From Candidatus Helarchaeota archaeon (lineage in GTDB: Archaea > Asgardarchaeota > Lokiarchaeia > Helarchaeales > JABXJV01), in contig JABXJV010000098.1 of NCBI GenBank assembly GCA_013375355.1, positions 1-35,560 on the forward strand: a stretch of 35,560 nt of DNA, in the 5' to 3' direction. Shown in pieces: positions 1 through 6,099 of the stretch. Within the stretch, counting starts at the first letter, position 1, and every line of letters begins with the position of its first letter. The position numbers and the translations under genes were made by a program. The notes under the pieces were generated by a model. It saw only the letters and a list, made by a program, of their open reading frames with translations. It was not told the origin of the DNA and did no database searches.

Positions 1-72
1 GCTAAAATATCCATGTTTCTCGATAATATGTAATATTTCTTCTGGCAATATTATCCCTACAAATCTATTAAT
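1..72 (-). CDS. possible N-terminal piece of a ribbon-helix-helix (CopG-like) regulator, runs off the left edge
   Basis: The minus strand reads INRFVGIILPEEILHIIEKH followed by GYFS up to the edge. This resembles the beta strand plus first helix of ribbon-helix-helix DNA-binding proteins (typically V-L-P-E-E-L...G-Y-x-S-R-S-E). There is no clean start. An in-frame ATG at 81-79 is followed two codons later by TAA, leaving only a TTG at 48-46 or a non-standard ATT at 72-70. The rest of the gene is outside the window, so the identification is weak and it may be a remnant. Confidence 0.25.
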   Translation of the reverse strand, partial: MNRFVGIILPEEILHIIEKHGYFS

Positions 73-251
73 TTAATTCATGTTCTTACTAAAACATATC
101 ATTAATATTTTTAAAGTTTTTAGATATATGCAATTAGTTATTAAATTAATGCATTATCCTCAATAAAATGAACCGATTAGAAATAAAGAATATAAATATG
201 GATTAATTTTTTAAAAAAAAGAATTAAAAAAATAAAATATTAAAAATATTT

Positions 252-764
252 TTAAGAAGCACCCCAGATTATGGCTCTTCCTTCTGTACCTTTTCGTTTA
301 GCTTTACCTTCTTCTTCAAGGGCTCTGAGATATTTTCGAATAGTATTTGCATTAAATTTAAAATGCTTTCTAATTTCTTTAACAGTCATTTGTTTACTTT
401 CGAGTAATCCTGCCATTTCCTCTTTTATTGTTTTTTCTTTGACTTCTTTTTTAAGTTTTGGTATATAATGCTTTTCTAATTCCTTTAGATTTGTGGCATC
501 TAGTAAATCTTTATTTTTTAAAAAGAAACAGGTTAAATCCATTTCTTTAAAGAGTGTAATCACCGAAAAATTTTCATATTGTATTGCTTTAGGTAGAAAA
601 CTCGATCCGTTATTAAACATTATGTAAAAACTGGTTAAAAAGTGCTCCACTTGAACATTTGTATTAGTAAAATCTTTTTTCCACTTTAAGATCGGTCCTG
701 TAATTTCGTCAAATCCGATGACAGCAATTGATTGTATATCATCTTGTTTAATTTCCATCTGCAT
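252..764 (-). CDS. longin-like N-terminal domain fused to a winged-helix DNA-binding domain
   Basis: The 170-residue protein has two parts. Residues 1 to about 100 begin with the pattern IAVIGFDEITGPILKW and look like the longin/roadblock-type alpha-beta fold that Asgard archaea often encode beside small GTPases. Residues about 115-170 form a helix-turn-helix with a wing (MTVKEIRKHF, then NTIRKYLRALEEEG). The gene overlaps the 3' end of the upstream Arf-like GTPase by 17 bases, so translation is probably coupled and the proteins probably work together. Met1 (764) or Met3 (758) could be the start. The longin assignment comes from pattern and context only; the winged helix is more certain. An inferred role is a GTPase-regulated transcription factor or adaptor. 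Confidence 0.65.
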   Translation of the reverse strand: MQMEIKQDDIQSIAVIGFDEITGPILKWKKDFTNTNVQVEHFLTSFYIMFNNGSSFLPKAIQYENFSVITLFKEMDLTCFFLKNKDLLDATNLKELEKHYIPKLKKEVKEKTIKEEMAGLLESKQMTVKEIRKHFKFNANTIRKYLRALEEEGKAKRKGTEGRAIIWGAS

Positions 765-1263
765 CTCCTTCTTCAGGTTCGGTCGCTTTAATTAATTCAT
801 CAATAATAATCATATGTAAATTATCCTTATTCTTCTCCTCTATTGCGACCATAGGATAAGTAGGGACTTGCAAAAGATTTTCAACACGTTCCGCTGACAT
901 GTGTCCATCCATATCTTGCTTATTTGCAATTGCAATAATTCTGGTATTTTGTTTCCTTGCAAGCATATTTACCATTTGCTTTGTTTGTAGGACATTTTTT
1001 GGTGTGGAATCTGTAACTGTCACAATTAAATTTGCCCCTCTAAGAAAAGAATCCCATAACGGTTGAAAGTTTTTTTGCCCACCTATGTCCCAGATAACCC
1101 CATTTACATTTTCACAAAGTCTTGTTGAACCAATGTCTAAACCAATCGTGGGCTTATAATCTAAAGGTGGTTTACATCCTTGAACCATTTTTAATAGTGT
1201 AGATTTGCCAACCCTCGGTAAGCCAACAAAGGCAATTTTTGCAGCGACTTTTGCTTGTGCCAT
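748..1263 (-). CDS. Arf/Rab-superfamily small GTPase
   Basis: The 171-residue GTP-binding protein shows all main Ras-superfamily motifs: P-loop GLPRVGKST at residues 14-22, switch I with PTIG at 38-41, switch II as WDIGGQ at 58-63 (the Arf-type form with Gly before Gln), and NKQD at 114-117 for guanine specificity. It lacks an N-terminal myristoylation glycine and a C-terminal prenylation cysteine, so membrane attachment, if any, must be indirect. A GGGGTGA ribosome-binding site lies about seven bases before ATG 1263. Expanded small-GTPase sets are a known feature of Asgard archaea. It is first in a two-gene operon with the longin-like/winged-helix gene. The family is clear; the cellular role is unknown. 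Confidence 0.92.
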   Translation of the reverse strand: MAQAKVAAKIAFVGLPRVGKSTLLKMVQGCKPPLDYKPTIGLDIGSTRLCENVNGVIWDIGGQKNFQPLWDSFLRGANLIVTVTDSTPKNVLQTKQMVNMLARKQNTRIIAIANKQDMDGHMSAERVENLLQVPTYPMVAIEEKNKDNLHMIIIDELIKATEPEEGDADGN

Positions 1264-1421
1264 TATATTTTCACCCCGATATTATCGAGTATATACTTTT
1301 AATGACACTTGGAAACGAATTATGCTATAAATCGGAAGAATATGGTGATGTTATCATAATATTATATGTTAAATCGAAATTTTTTTGACTTGAACAATTT
1401 AAAAACATCTAAAAAATCAAG

Positions 1422-1429
1422 TTTAAATA
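1422..1429 (+). promoter_or_regulatory. TATA box (TTTAAATA), candidate promoter of the pyruvate-kinase-like gene
   Basis: TTTAAATA matches the archaeal TATA consensus and lies about 75 bases before the TTG start at 1504. It implies a 5' leader of about 50 bases that includes a GAGGG ribosome-binding site. It sits in the divergent intergenic region (1264-1503) between the GTPase operon and this gene. Nothing else was recognised there. Confidence 0.35.
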
Positions 1430-1503
1430 TCTCAAAAAAAATACCATAATAAGTTGCTATATAAGAATAAAGAAGTCTATAAAATCTGAAATGAGGGCTT
1501 AAA

Positions 1504-2430
1504 TTGAGTATATATGTAACTATACATCCATTTGCTGATTACCTTGATTCTGTGCTTCGTCATCCTAAAATAGTAGGATTAAGATTTAATTCTGCAATAC
1601 CTTTTTCGCAGTCTCCTCAGGAAATTATAGAAATTTTGAAAAAAAATACAAAAGATAAAGAACTATGGATTGATTTAAAATGCAGAGAATTAAGAATAAC
1701 TGAAAATGTGAAAGTCCCAAAGGAACTAATCCCTTTAAATCACGAAATTGAAGTCAAACTTCCGACTGCAATGTATTTTAACGAAGGAGAAAGGTATCTA
1801 ATAATCGAAGAAATAATAGATGGAAACAAAATTAAAATAAAAACCCCAAAAAAAGCCCCTGAAGATTTTGAAATTCGATTTGGAAAAGGTGCCTCTATCA
1901 ATATCCCTGATAATTCTCTAAAAATTTATGGTTATTTGACGGAAAACGATATGAAATATATTGAAGCCTCAAAAGAATGTGATGTGCACAACTACATGAT
2001 CTCCTTTGTTGAGCAATTATCCGATATTAAGGAAGTTCTGGAATTAGATCCTGAAGCAAAAATGGTTGCAAAAATTGAAACCGAAAAAGGTTTAGAGTTT
2101 ATAAAATTTCGATATTCTATAGTCAAAGATAGAGTCAAATTAATGGCTGCTAGAGGAGATCTTTATATCGAAATAGATCGTCCCCACGAAATATTAAATG
2201 CAATGAAATTAATTATTGAAAAAGATCCCGAGGCTATTTTAGCTTCAAGAATTTTACTCTCAACCCTTAAACCAAAAACAATCCCTTCATGTTCTGACAT
2301 GTCTGATATTGGATTTGGAATAAAATTGGGTTATAAGAATTTTATGATAGGAGATCATGTATGTGAAAATGAAAATGCCCTAAAAAGTGCACTTGGGATA
2401 TTAGATCAAATCCTAAAAGACTTTTCATAA
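1504..2430 (+). CDS. pyruvate-kinase-like (beta/alpha)8-barrel protein
   Basis: The 308-residue protein aligns by eye with the pyruvate kinase A domain. R27 and N29 match the R-x-N substrate strand, D57 the 'DLKGPEIR' strand, K190 and E192 the 'AKIE' catalytic Lys/Glu, and ARGDL at 216-220 the metal-binding signature. The 'ATQML' helix is changed to ASRIL, so the usual Thr is Ser. The central B-domain region is short and the C-terminal allosteric domain is absent (normal enzymes have about 470 residues). It may be a phosphoenolpyruvate- or oxaloacetate-type enzyme or a non-glycolytic paralog. The start is a TTG about six bases after GAGGG. Stand-alone gene, convergent with the dodecin-like gene. 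Confidence 0.72.
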   Translation: MSIYVTIHPFADYLDSVLRHPKIVGLRFNSAIPFSQSPQEIIEILKKNTKDKELWIDLKCRELRITENVKVPKELIPLNHEIEVKLPTAMYFNEGERYLIIEEIIDGNKIKIKTPKKAPEDFEIRFGKGASINIPDNSLKIYGYLTENDMKYIEASKECDVHNYMISFVEQLSDIKEVLELDPEAKMVAKIETEKGLEFIKFRYSIVKDRVKLMAARGDLYIEIDRPHEILNAMKLIIEKDPEAILASRILLSTLKPKTIPSCSDMSDIGFGIKLGYKNFMIGDHVCENENALKSALGILDQILKDFS

Positions 2431-2483
2431 TATTAAAAAGAATTTACAGATAGAAAAAAAAAGATTAAAATGAATTCAAAGTG

Positions 2484-2705
2484 TTATTTGCCTTCATATT
2501 TAAAAGATACTTTAATACGAGCTCTAAATAAGACTATTTTGCTTTCGTCCAGTTTTATACCTAATTCTAATACCTCAACCATCCGGAGATCACGTAATGA
2601 TTTTGCAGCCTGATCCACAACTAGTCTTACAGCGTCTTCCCAGCTTTTTTCAGATGAACCAACTAATTCTATAAATTTATACACTGATTCTGCCAATATT
2701 TTCAC
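2484..2705 (-). CDS. dodecin-like small protein lacking the flavin-stacking Trp
   Basis: The 73-residue protein matches the dodecin family over almost its full length: VYKFIELVGSS, then SWEDAV, AAKSLRDLR, and a last strand IKVSFKYE. Dodecins form hollow dodecamers that store flavin or riboflavin. The flavin-contacting Trp of the 'LxWFEV' strand is Met here (LRMVEV), and the Gln in the penultimate strand is Arg (FRARIKV), so flavin binding is doubtful. The start could be GTG 2705 or TTG 2696; the latter gives MAESVYK, the common dodecin N terminus. It lies 104 bases downstream of the QueC-like gene on the same strand, and a separate promoter in that gap is possible. Confidence 0.82.
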   Translation of the reverse strand: MKILAESVYKFIELVGSSEKSWEDAVRLVVDQAAKSLRDLRMVEVLELGIKLDESKIVLFRARIKVSFKYEGK

Positions 2706-2809
2706 TACATTTGATTTTTATATTCTAAATTAATTAGAATTTGTAATTATAATTAGGAGTAGTAATAATATTTAAAATTATCACATTTCTTACATTTCAA
2801 AATAAATGA

Positions 2810-3601
2810 TTATTCCAGCAATTTCCTATATTCATTAAAAGCAATTAATCTATTTTCACAAGCAAGACATTTTCTGCATGGTATTTCCGTCTTTTCAAAA
2901 CAAGATCTTGTTTTTTCAATACGAATATCATTTTCTTGTGCATATTTTATGAGATCTAGTTTTGAAAAACCTCCCTTTTTGAATGAATCATCTAAAAGAG
3001 GGGAATAAATTTGCCAATTCCATATAGCAGTGCAGATACAAGTATTTATTGTCTGAGATAAAAGAGATAATGGTCCTGATTCAGGATTGTCTCTATCATC
3101 TTTAACAGAACCAATTAATATAGTTCGTATTGTGGTATTGTATTTCCCACTTAAATATACTGCTTGAGCTATAGCATTATTCCACATAGTGGAATTTCTC
3201 ATAGGTAATCCTAATATTTTCTGTCGTGTTCTATCTAGATATTCCTTGTTAATTCTAAGAGGAATTTGAACTCTTAATTTTAATAAATCTACGATATTTT
3301 TAGGATATCTCTTTTTATAAAATTCATAAAAAAAATCAACAGCTCGCTCCTCCCATTTCTCATTTTTTGCATCCCTTTTAAAATATATTATTATTACTTT
3401 AGAATTCCAATTTTTAATGACCAGATCAATAAGAATAGTAGAATCCATCCCTCCAGAGCAAAGAACTATAACCATCTCATCTATAGGTTTTTCGAAAATA
3501 TATCCTCTATTTAACTTTAAAAAATCTTGTAGTAATTCCATGTTCTTATTATAACTTTTGCCATACAAATTAAGCATTTTACGCCAATATTCTTCGTCCA
3601 A
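2810..3601 (-). CDS. QueC-like PP-loop ATPase
   Basis: The 263-residue protein carries the PP-loop SGGMDST at residues 49-55, a QueC-type central segment (LPMRNSTMWNNAIA, then GSVKDDRD), and the C-terminal zinc site Cys234, Cys242, Cys245, Cys248 as C-x7-CxxCxxC. QueC makes preQ0 from 7-carboxy-7-deazaguanine in queuosine/archaeosine synthesis. Unlike standard QueC it has about 42 extra N-terminal residues before the first strand. It is last in a tight operon with a thymidylate-synthase-like and a VWA gene (gaps of 6 and 9 bases), which suggests a specialised role such as base-to-protein or base-to-nucleic-acid conjugation rather than tRNA modification. The start is TTG 3601, and its weak GTGA ribosome-binding site overlaps the upstream stop codon. 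Confidence 0.8.
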   Translation of the reverse strand: MDEEYWRKMLNLYGKSYNKNMELLQDFLKLNRGYIFEKPIDEMVIVLCSGGMDSTILIDLVIKNWNSKVIIIYFKRDAKNEKWEERAVDFFYEFYKKRYPKNIVDLLKLRVQIPLRINKEYLDRTRQKILGLPMRNSTMWNNAIAQAVYLSGKYNTTIRTILIGSVKDDRDNPESGPLSLLSQTINTCICTAIWNWQIYSPLLDDSFKKGGFSKLDLIKYAQENDIRIEKTRSCFEKTEIPCRKCLACENRLIAFNEYRKLLE

Positions 3602-3607
3602 GCTGAT

Positions 3608-4195
3608 TCACGTATCGCTTTTATAAATATGAGCCGATATAACAAAAACTTTTAGTTTAACATTATTGATTTTTAGTTCTTTTGCCACATTATGGGCTAT
3701 ATCAGACAAAAAATATAAATTATACAAAGCTTTTTTGCCAAAATCTAGACTTCTACATGTGACAGAAAGTATTAATTCATCATTTCTAATTTTAAAATCT
3801 AATAAACTTACACAAGGGATATAATCCTCGTCTTCTGGTTCTATCGTTGCTATTGTAGCGGATTTAGTTGTTTTTTTTCTTTCTATCCTATTAATCGCCC
3901 ACTTAATTTGATCCTTTCCATGAAAATTGTATAATCTCCAACCATAACTCTTTGTATTGTGTAATTCTGGGATTGTCTTTATTTCTTGAAAATTATCCAT
4001 CATCCATTTTTTCATAACATTATCATGAATTGGTTTTTCTTGGTCAGATGTTTCTGGTCGATTAATAATTAAAAAGAGATCGAGAATCTCATATAAAATT
4101 TCGTCTTCGTCTAAAACTTCTGTTCCTTTGTCCAAAATTAGTTTCTTTGCTTTTTTCCAAGCAATTTCGATTGAAGTCTCTTCAATATAACGCAT
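3608..4195 (-). CDS. thymidylate-synthase-like protein, divergent
   Basis: The 195-residue protein follows the thymidylate synthase fold order. The N-terminal helix motif SIEIAWKKA is followed by DEDEILYEILDLFLIINRPE, YGWRL at 84-88, DQIKWAINRIE, the catalytic-type IPC with Cys128, RSxD at 148-151, Asn159 at the base-selecting position and AHIY at 188-191. Family enzymes transfer a one-carbon unit to C5 of a pyrimidine nucleotide. The paired arginines that bind the partner subunit's phosphate are replaced by Lys111-Ser112, and the C terminus stops just after HIY. The substrate is therefore probably not plain dUMP, or the protein is non-catalytic. It starts at ATG 4195, nine bases after the VWA stop, and ends six bases before the QueC-like gene. 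Confidence 0.72.
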   Translation of the reverse strand: MRYIEETSIEIAWKKAKKLILDKGTEVLDEDEILYEILDLFLIINRPETSDQEKPIHDNVMKKWMMDNFQEIKTIPELHNTKSYGWRLYNFHGKDQIKWAINRIERKKTTKSATIATIEPEDEDYIPCVSLLDFKIRNDELILSVTCRSLDFGKKALYNLYFLSDIAHNVAKELKINNVKLKVFVISAHIYKSDT

Positions 4196-4204
4196 TTAAA
4201 CCAT

Positions 4205-5212
4205 TTAAATTCTAACAAGTTGAATTTGACAAAAAGGACATTTGGTTGGTTTATTATAGTCTGGTACTTTCTCCAATGCACCACCACATTTCGGACATTC
4301 CAATGCTTGAAATTTATAAACATATTTTTTATTTTCTACTTGAAGACCGCTTAAAGTTGAATAAACTTGATCAACTTGTTCAGGAGTCTGACGTATTTCG
4401 ATCCGATCTTTAAATTTATCCCATCCATCTACTACAGTTGCTATAATACCGAGAATTGTATCTACTATTCTTCTCGGCTGCTTCATCAAAATGACATTAT
4501 CTTCACCAAGAACCTTAATCCAATCATTGTGTATTCTTTTATCTGATGCCTCTGAGCCATATTTCACTCTTAAAATATATATATTGAATTTCTGTTTTAA
4601 TTCTTCAAAAATTTTTTTTGCTATTTGGTCAGTTTTTAAATCGTCACCAATTAAATCTAAAATATGTCTTCTATTGATTTTAGCATAAAATCCTTCATCT
4701 CCAACGAAAATTAATAATGGTTTTGGATTTGAAAGAGCATTAGGCATATCACAGTGCTTTAAATAATAATATGATGCTAATTCATAAGTCTCACGTGTTT
4801 GTCCTCCACCCCCACCTTCAGGATAAAGAGCCTTAATATTTTCATCTAGTTCTTTTCCTTCCGCAAAATCAGTGATTTGTAGAGGAGCAGAATCACTATA
4901 TGCATCCCCAATTGCAGCAAAAGATATTTCAAAATCATCTTTAAGTGCATCGGGAAGGAAAAATGATGCTTCATTATATAATATACACAGTTTTTCAAAA
5001 ATTATTTTAGGCCATGTTTTCATGGAACCCGTTACATCTACTGCAACAACTATTGGAAATTTTGCTTCGGTTATTAAATGTTTTCCCACTGGAGGAGGTA
5101 CAGCTCCTTTTGTCTCATATGTTCGTCCATAATCAATATTATAAGAAGCTGCACTTTTCTTTACAACACTATCGTCATCAGAATAATCATAATCAGAGCC
5201 GTAACCGCCCAT
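4205..5212 (-). CDS. von Willebrand A (VWA) domain protein with C-terminal zinc ribbon
   Basis: The 335-residue soluble protein has three parts. Residues 1-45 are a flexible tail beginning Met-Gly-Gly-Tyr-Gly and rich in Asp/Ser/Tyr. Residues about 50-260 form a VWA domain with the MIDAS motif DVTGSM at 59-64, a Gly-rich stretch followed by QTRETYELA supplying the conserved Thr, and GDEGF supplying the conserved Asp. Residues 306-328 form a zinc ribbon, Cys306-x2-Cys309 and Cys325-x2-Cys328. No signal peptide or membrane segment is visible. An AAAGGAT ribosome-binding site precedes ATG 5212. It heads the operon with the TS-like and QueC-like genes. VWA domains bind partners through a metal ion, so it may be scaffold, sensor or substrate. 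TerY-like proteins also join VWA and zinc ribbons, but no Ter gene is nearby. Confidence 0.85.
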   Translation of the reverse strand: MGGYGSDYDYSDDDSVVKKSAASYNIDYGRTYETKGAVPPPVGKHLITEAKFPIVVAVDVTGSMKTWPKIIFEKLCILYNEASFFLPDALKDDFEISFAAIGDAYSDSAPLQITDFAEGKELDENIKALYPEGGGGGQTRETYELASYYYLKHCDMPNALSNPKPLLIFVGDEGFYAKINRRHILDLIGDDLKTDQIAKKIFEELKQKFNIYILRVKYGSEASDKRIHNDWIKVLGEDNVILMKQPRRIVDTILGIIATVVDGWDKFKDRIEIRQTPEQVDQVYSTLSGLQVENKKYVYKFQALECPKCGGALEKVPDYNKPTKCPFCQIQLVRI

Positions 5213-5235
5213 TTTTATCTATCCTTTCCAAATTT

Positions 5236-5429
5236 TTAATTATTTTCTAAAATTTTCAAGTTCTTATTTAAAATTCTTATAAGATTTATTATAGTATTTT
5301 TTAATTTATTCCTCTTAATAAATTTATTTAATCTAAAATTTTTAAACACCTCAAGATCAACTATTAAATAAGGTGTGTATTTAGTAAATATTTTCAAAGG
5401 CTTTTTTTTCACAAATCATTATCCGTCAT
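5236..5429 (-). CDS. possible small basic protein upstream of the VWA gene, apparently frameshifted
   Basis: A 58-codon frame runs from GTG 5412 to TAA 5236 and encodes a Lys/Asn/Ile-rich basic peptide with no recognised domain. Upstream, ATG 5429 has a textbook ribosome-binding site but opens only MTDNDL before TGA. That TGA overlaps the GTG as GTGA. One extra base in the three-base homopolymer at 5413-5415 would join the two into a 64-residue protein. The options are a real gene with an indel, a leader peptide coupled to the next frame, or chance in AT-rich DNA. It ends 23 bases before the VWA start, on the same strand. Confidence 0.35.
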
Positions 5430-5431
5430 TC

Positions 5432-5441
5432 TCACCCCTCC
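5432..5441 (-). promoter_or_regulatory. very strong Shine-Dalgarno sequence GGAGGGGTGA
   Basis: Read on the minus strand, GGAGGGGTGA lies two bases before ATG 5429, which is seven bases from the GGAGG core. It matches the 16S anti-Shine-Dalgarno better than almost any other site in this window. It decides the start of the small frame upstream of the VWA gene. The rest of the 5442-5582 gap is AT-rich, and I see no gene in it. Confidence 0.6.
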
Positions 5442-5582
5442 TTTTTAATTTAATTTTAATCTTAATTATATATATCATTTCAATTTATTTTTCTAAATTA
5501 TAACATTTTTATCCCAAAAAATGTATGAATAGTAATTTTTTTATTGCATCACATTTATAGAATTAATGAAGAGATGTATTAA

Positions 5583-5891
5583 ATGGTTAAGTACCTAAAA
5601 AGTGGTGCAAAAATGGAGTACCAGTTGCCCAAATATACGTGCGAGCACCGTAAATTAAATATAGAGGTGCCTTGAATAGCAAAGTGCCCAGAATGTGCTG
5701 GTCCTATGAAATACGCCCTTTACCGATATACTTGCAAACGCTGTGGATTGAGCCTTACAAGAATTGAACTTGATGAACTACAGGAAAAACTTCGTGATCA
5801 AGTTAAACACGAAAAAACTAAGCCTTTTCAAAAAGAGAAACGAAGAAAAGAATATCTGGACTGGTACCTATCAAAAAAAGATAAAAAATGA
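5583..5891 (+). CDS. small zinc-ribbon protein interrupted by an in-frame TGA
   Basis: One reading frame runs from ATG 5583 to TGA 5889-5891 but contains a TGA at 5673-5675. The first 30 codons give MVKYLKSGAKMEYQLPKYTC, then a partial knuckle. After the TGA come IAKCPECAGPMKYALYRYTC and KRCGLSLTRIELDE, a complete CxxC...CxxC zinc ribbon, then a charged helical tail. The frame is maintained on both sides, so this looks like one gene of about 102 codons with a point nonsense change, readthrough, or recoding. A shorter protein could start at ATG 5706, but it has no ribosome-binding site and loses the first zinc knuckle. The sequence after the TGA looks like a conserved archaeal zinc-ribbon protein; its function is unknown to me. 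Confidence 0.6.
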
Positions 5892-6099
5892 AACTGATAG
5901 ATTCTTTCCCCCTATTAAGCTAGTATATACCATTAATGAGTTTTTCATTATTTACTCTTTTTATTATGTAAATGTCTTATAGAATATTTATTGTCAATGA
6001 TATTCAAAATTCCAAGGTAAAAAATTTAAAGTAATAGACATTTGTTAAAATGATTACAGAAATAACGATTAAGATTTTTAAATCTAAAGGGTGTTCAAT

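Noticed and set aside
2810..3601. Reading the QueC-like gene as the ordinary archaeosine-pathway QueC.
   Set aside because: It has an N-terminal extension and sits in a tight operon with VWA and TS-like genes and no other queuosine/archaeosine gene; the simple reading remains possible but is not preferred.
4491..5250. Plus-strand open frames opposite the VWA gene.
   Set aside because: They lie wholly inside a convincing VWA/zinc-ribbon coding sequence and show no recognisable domain.
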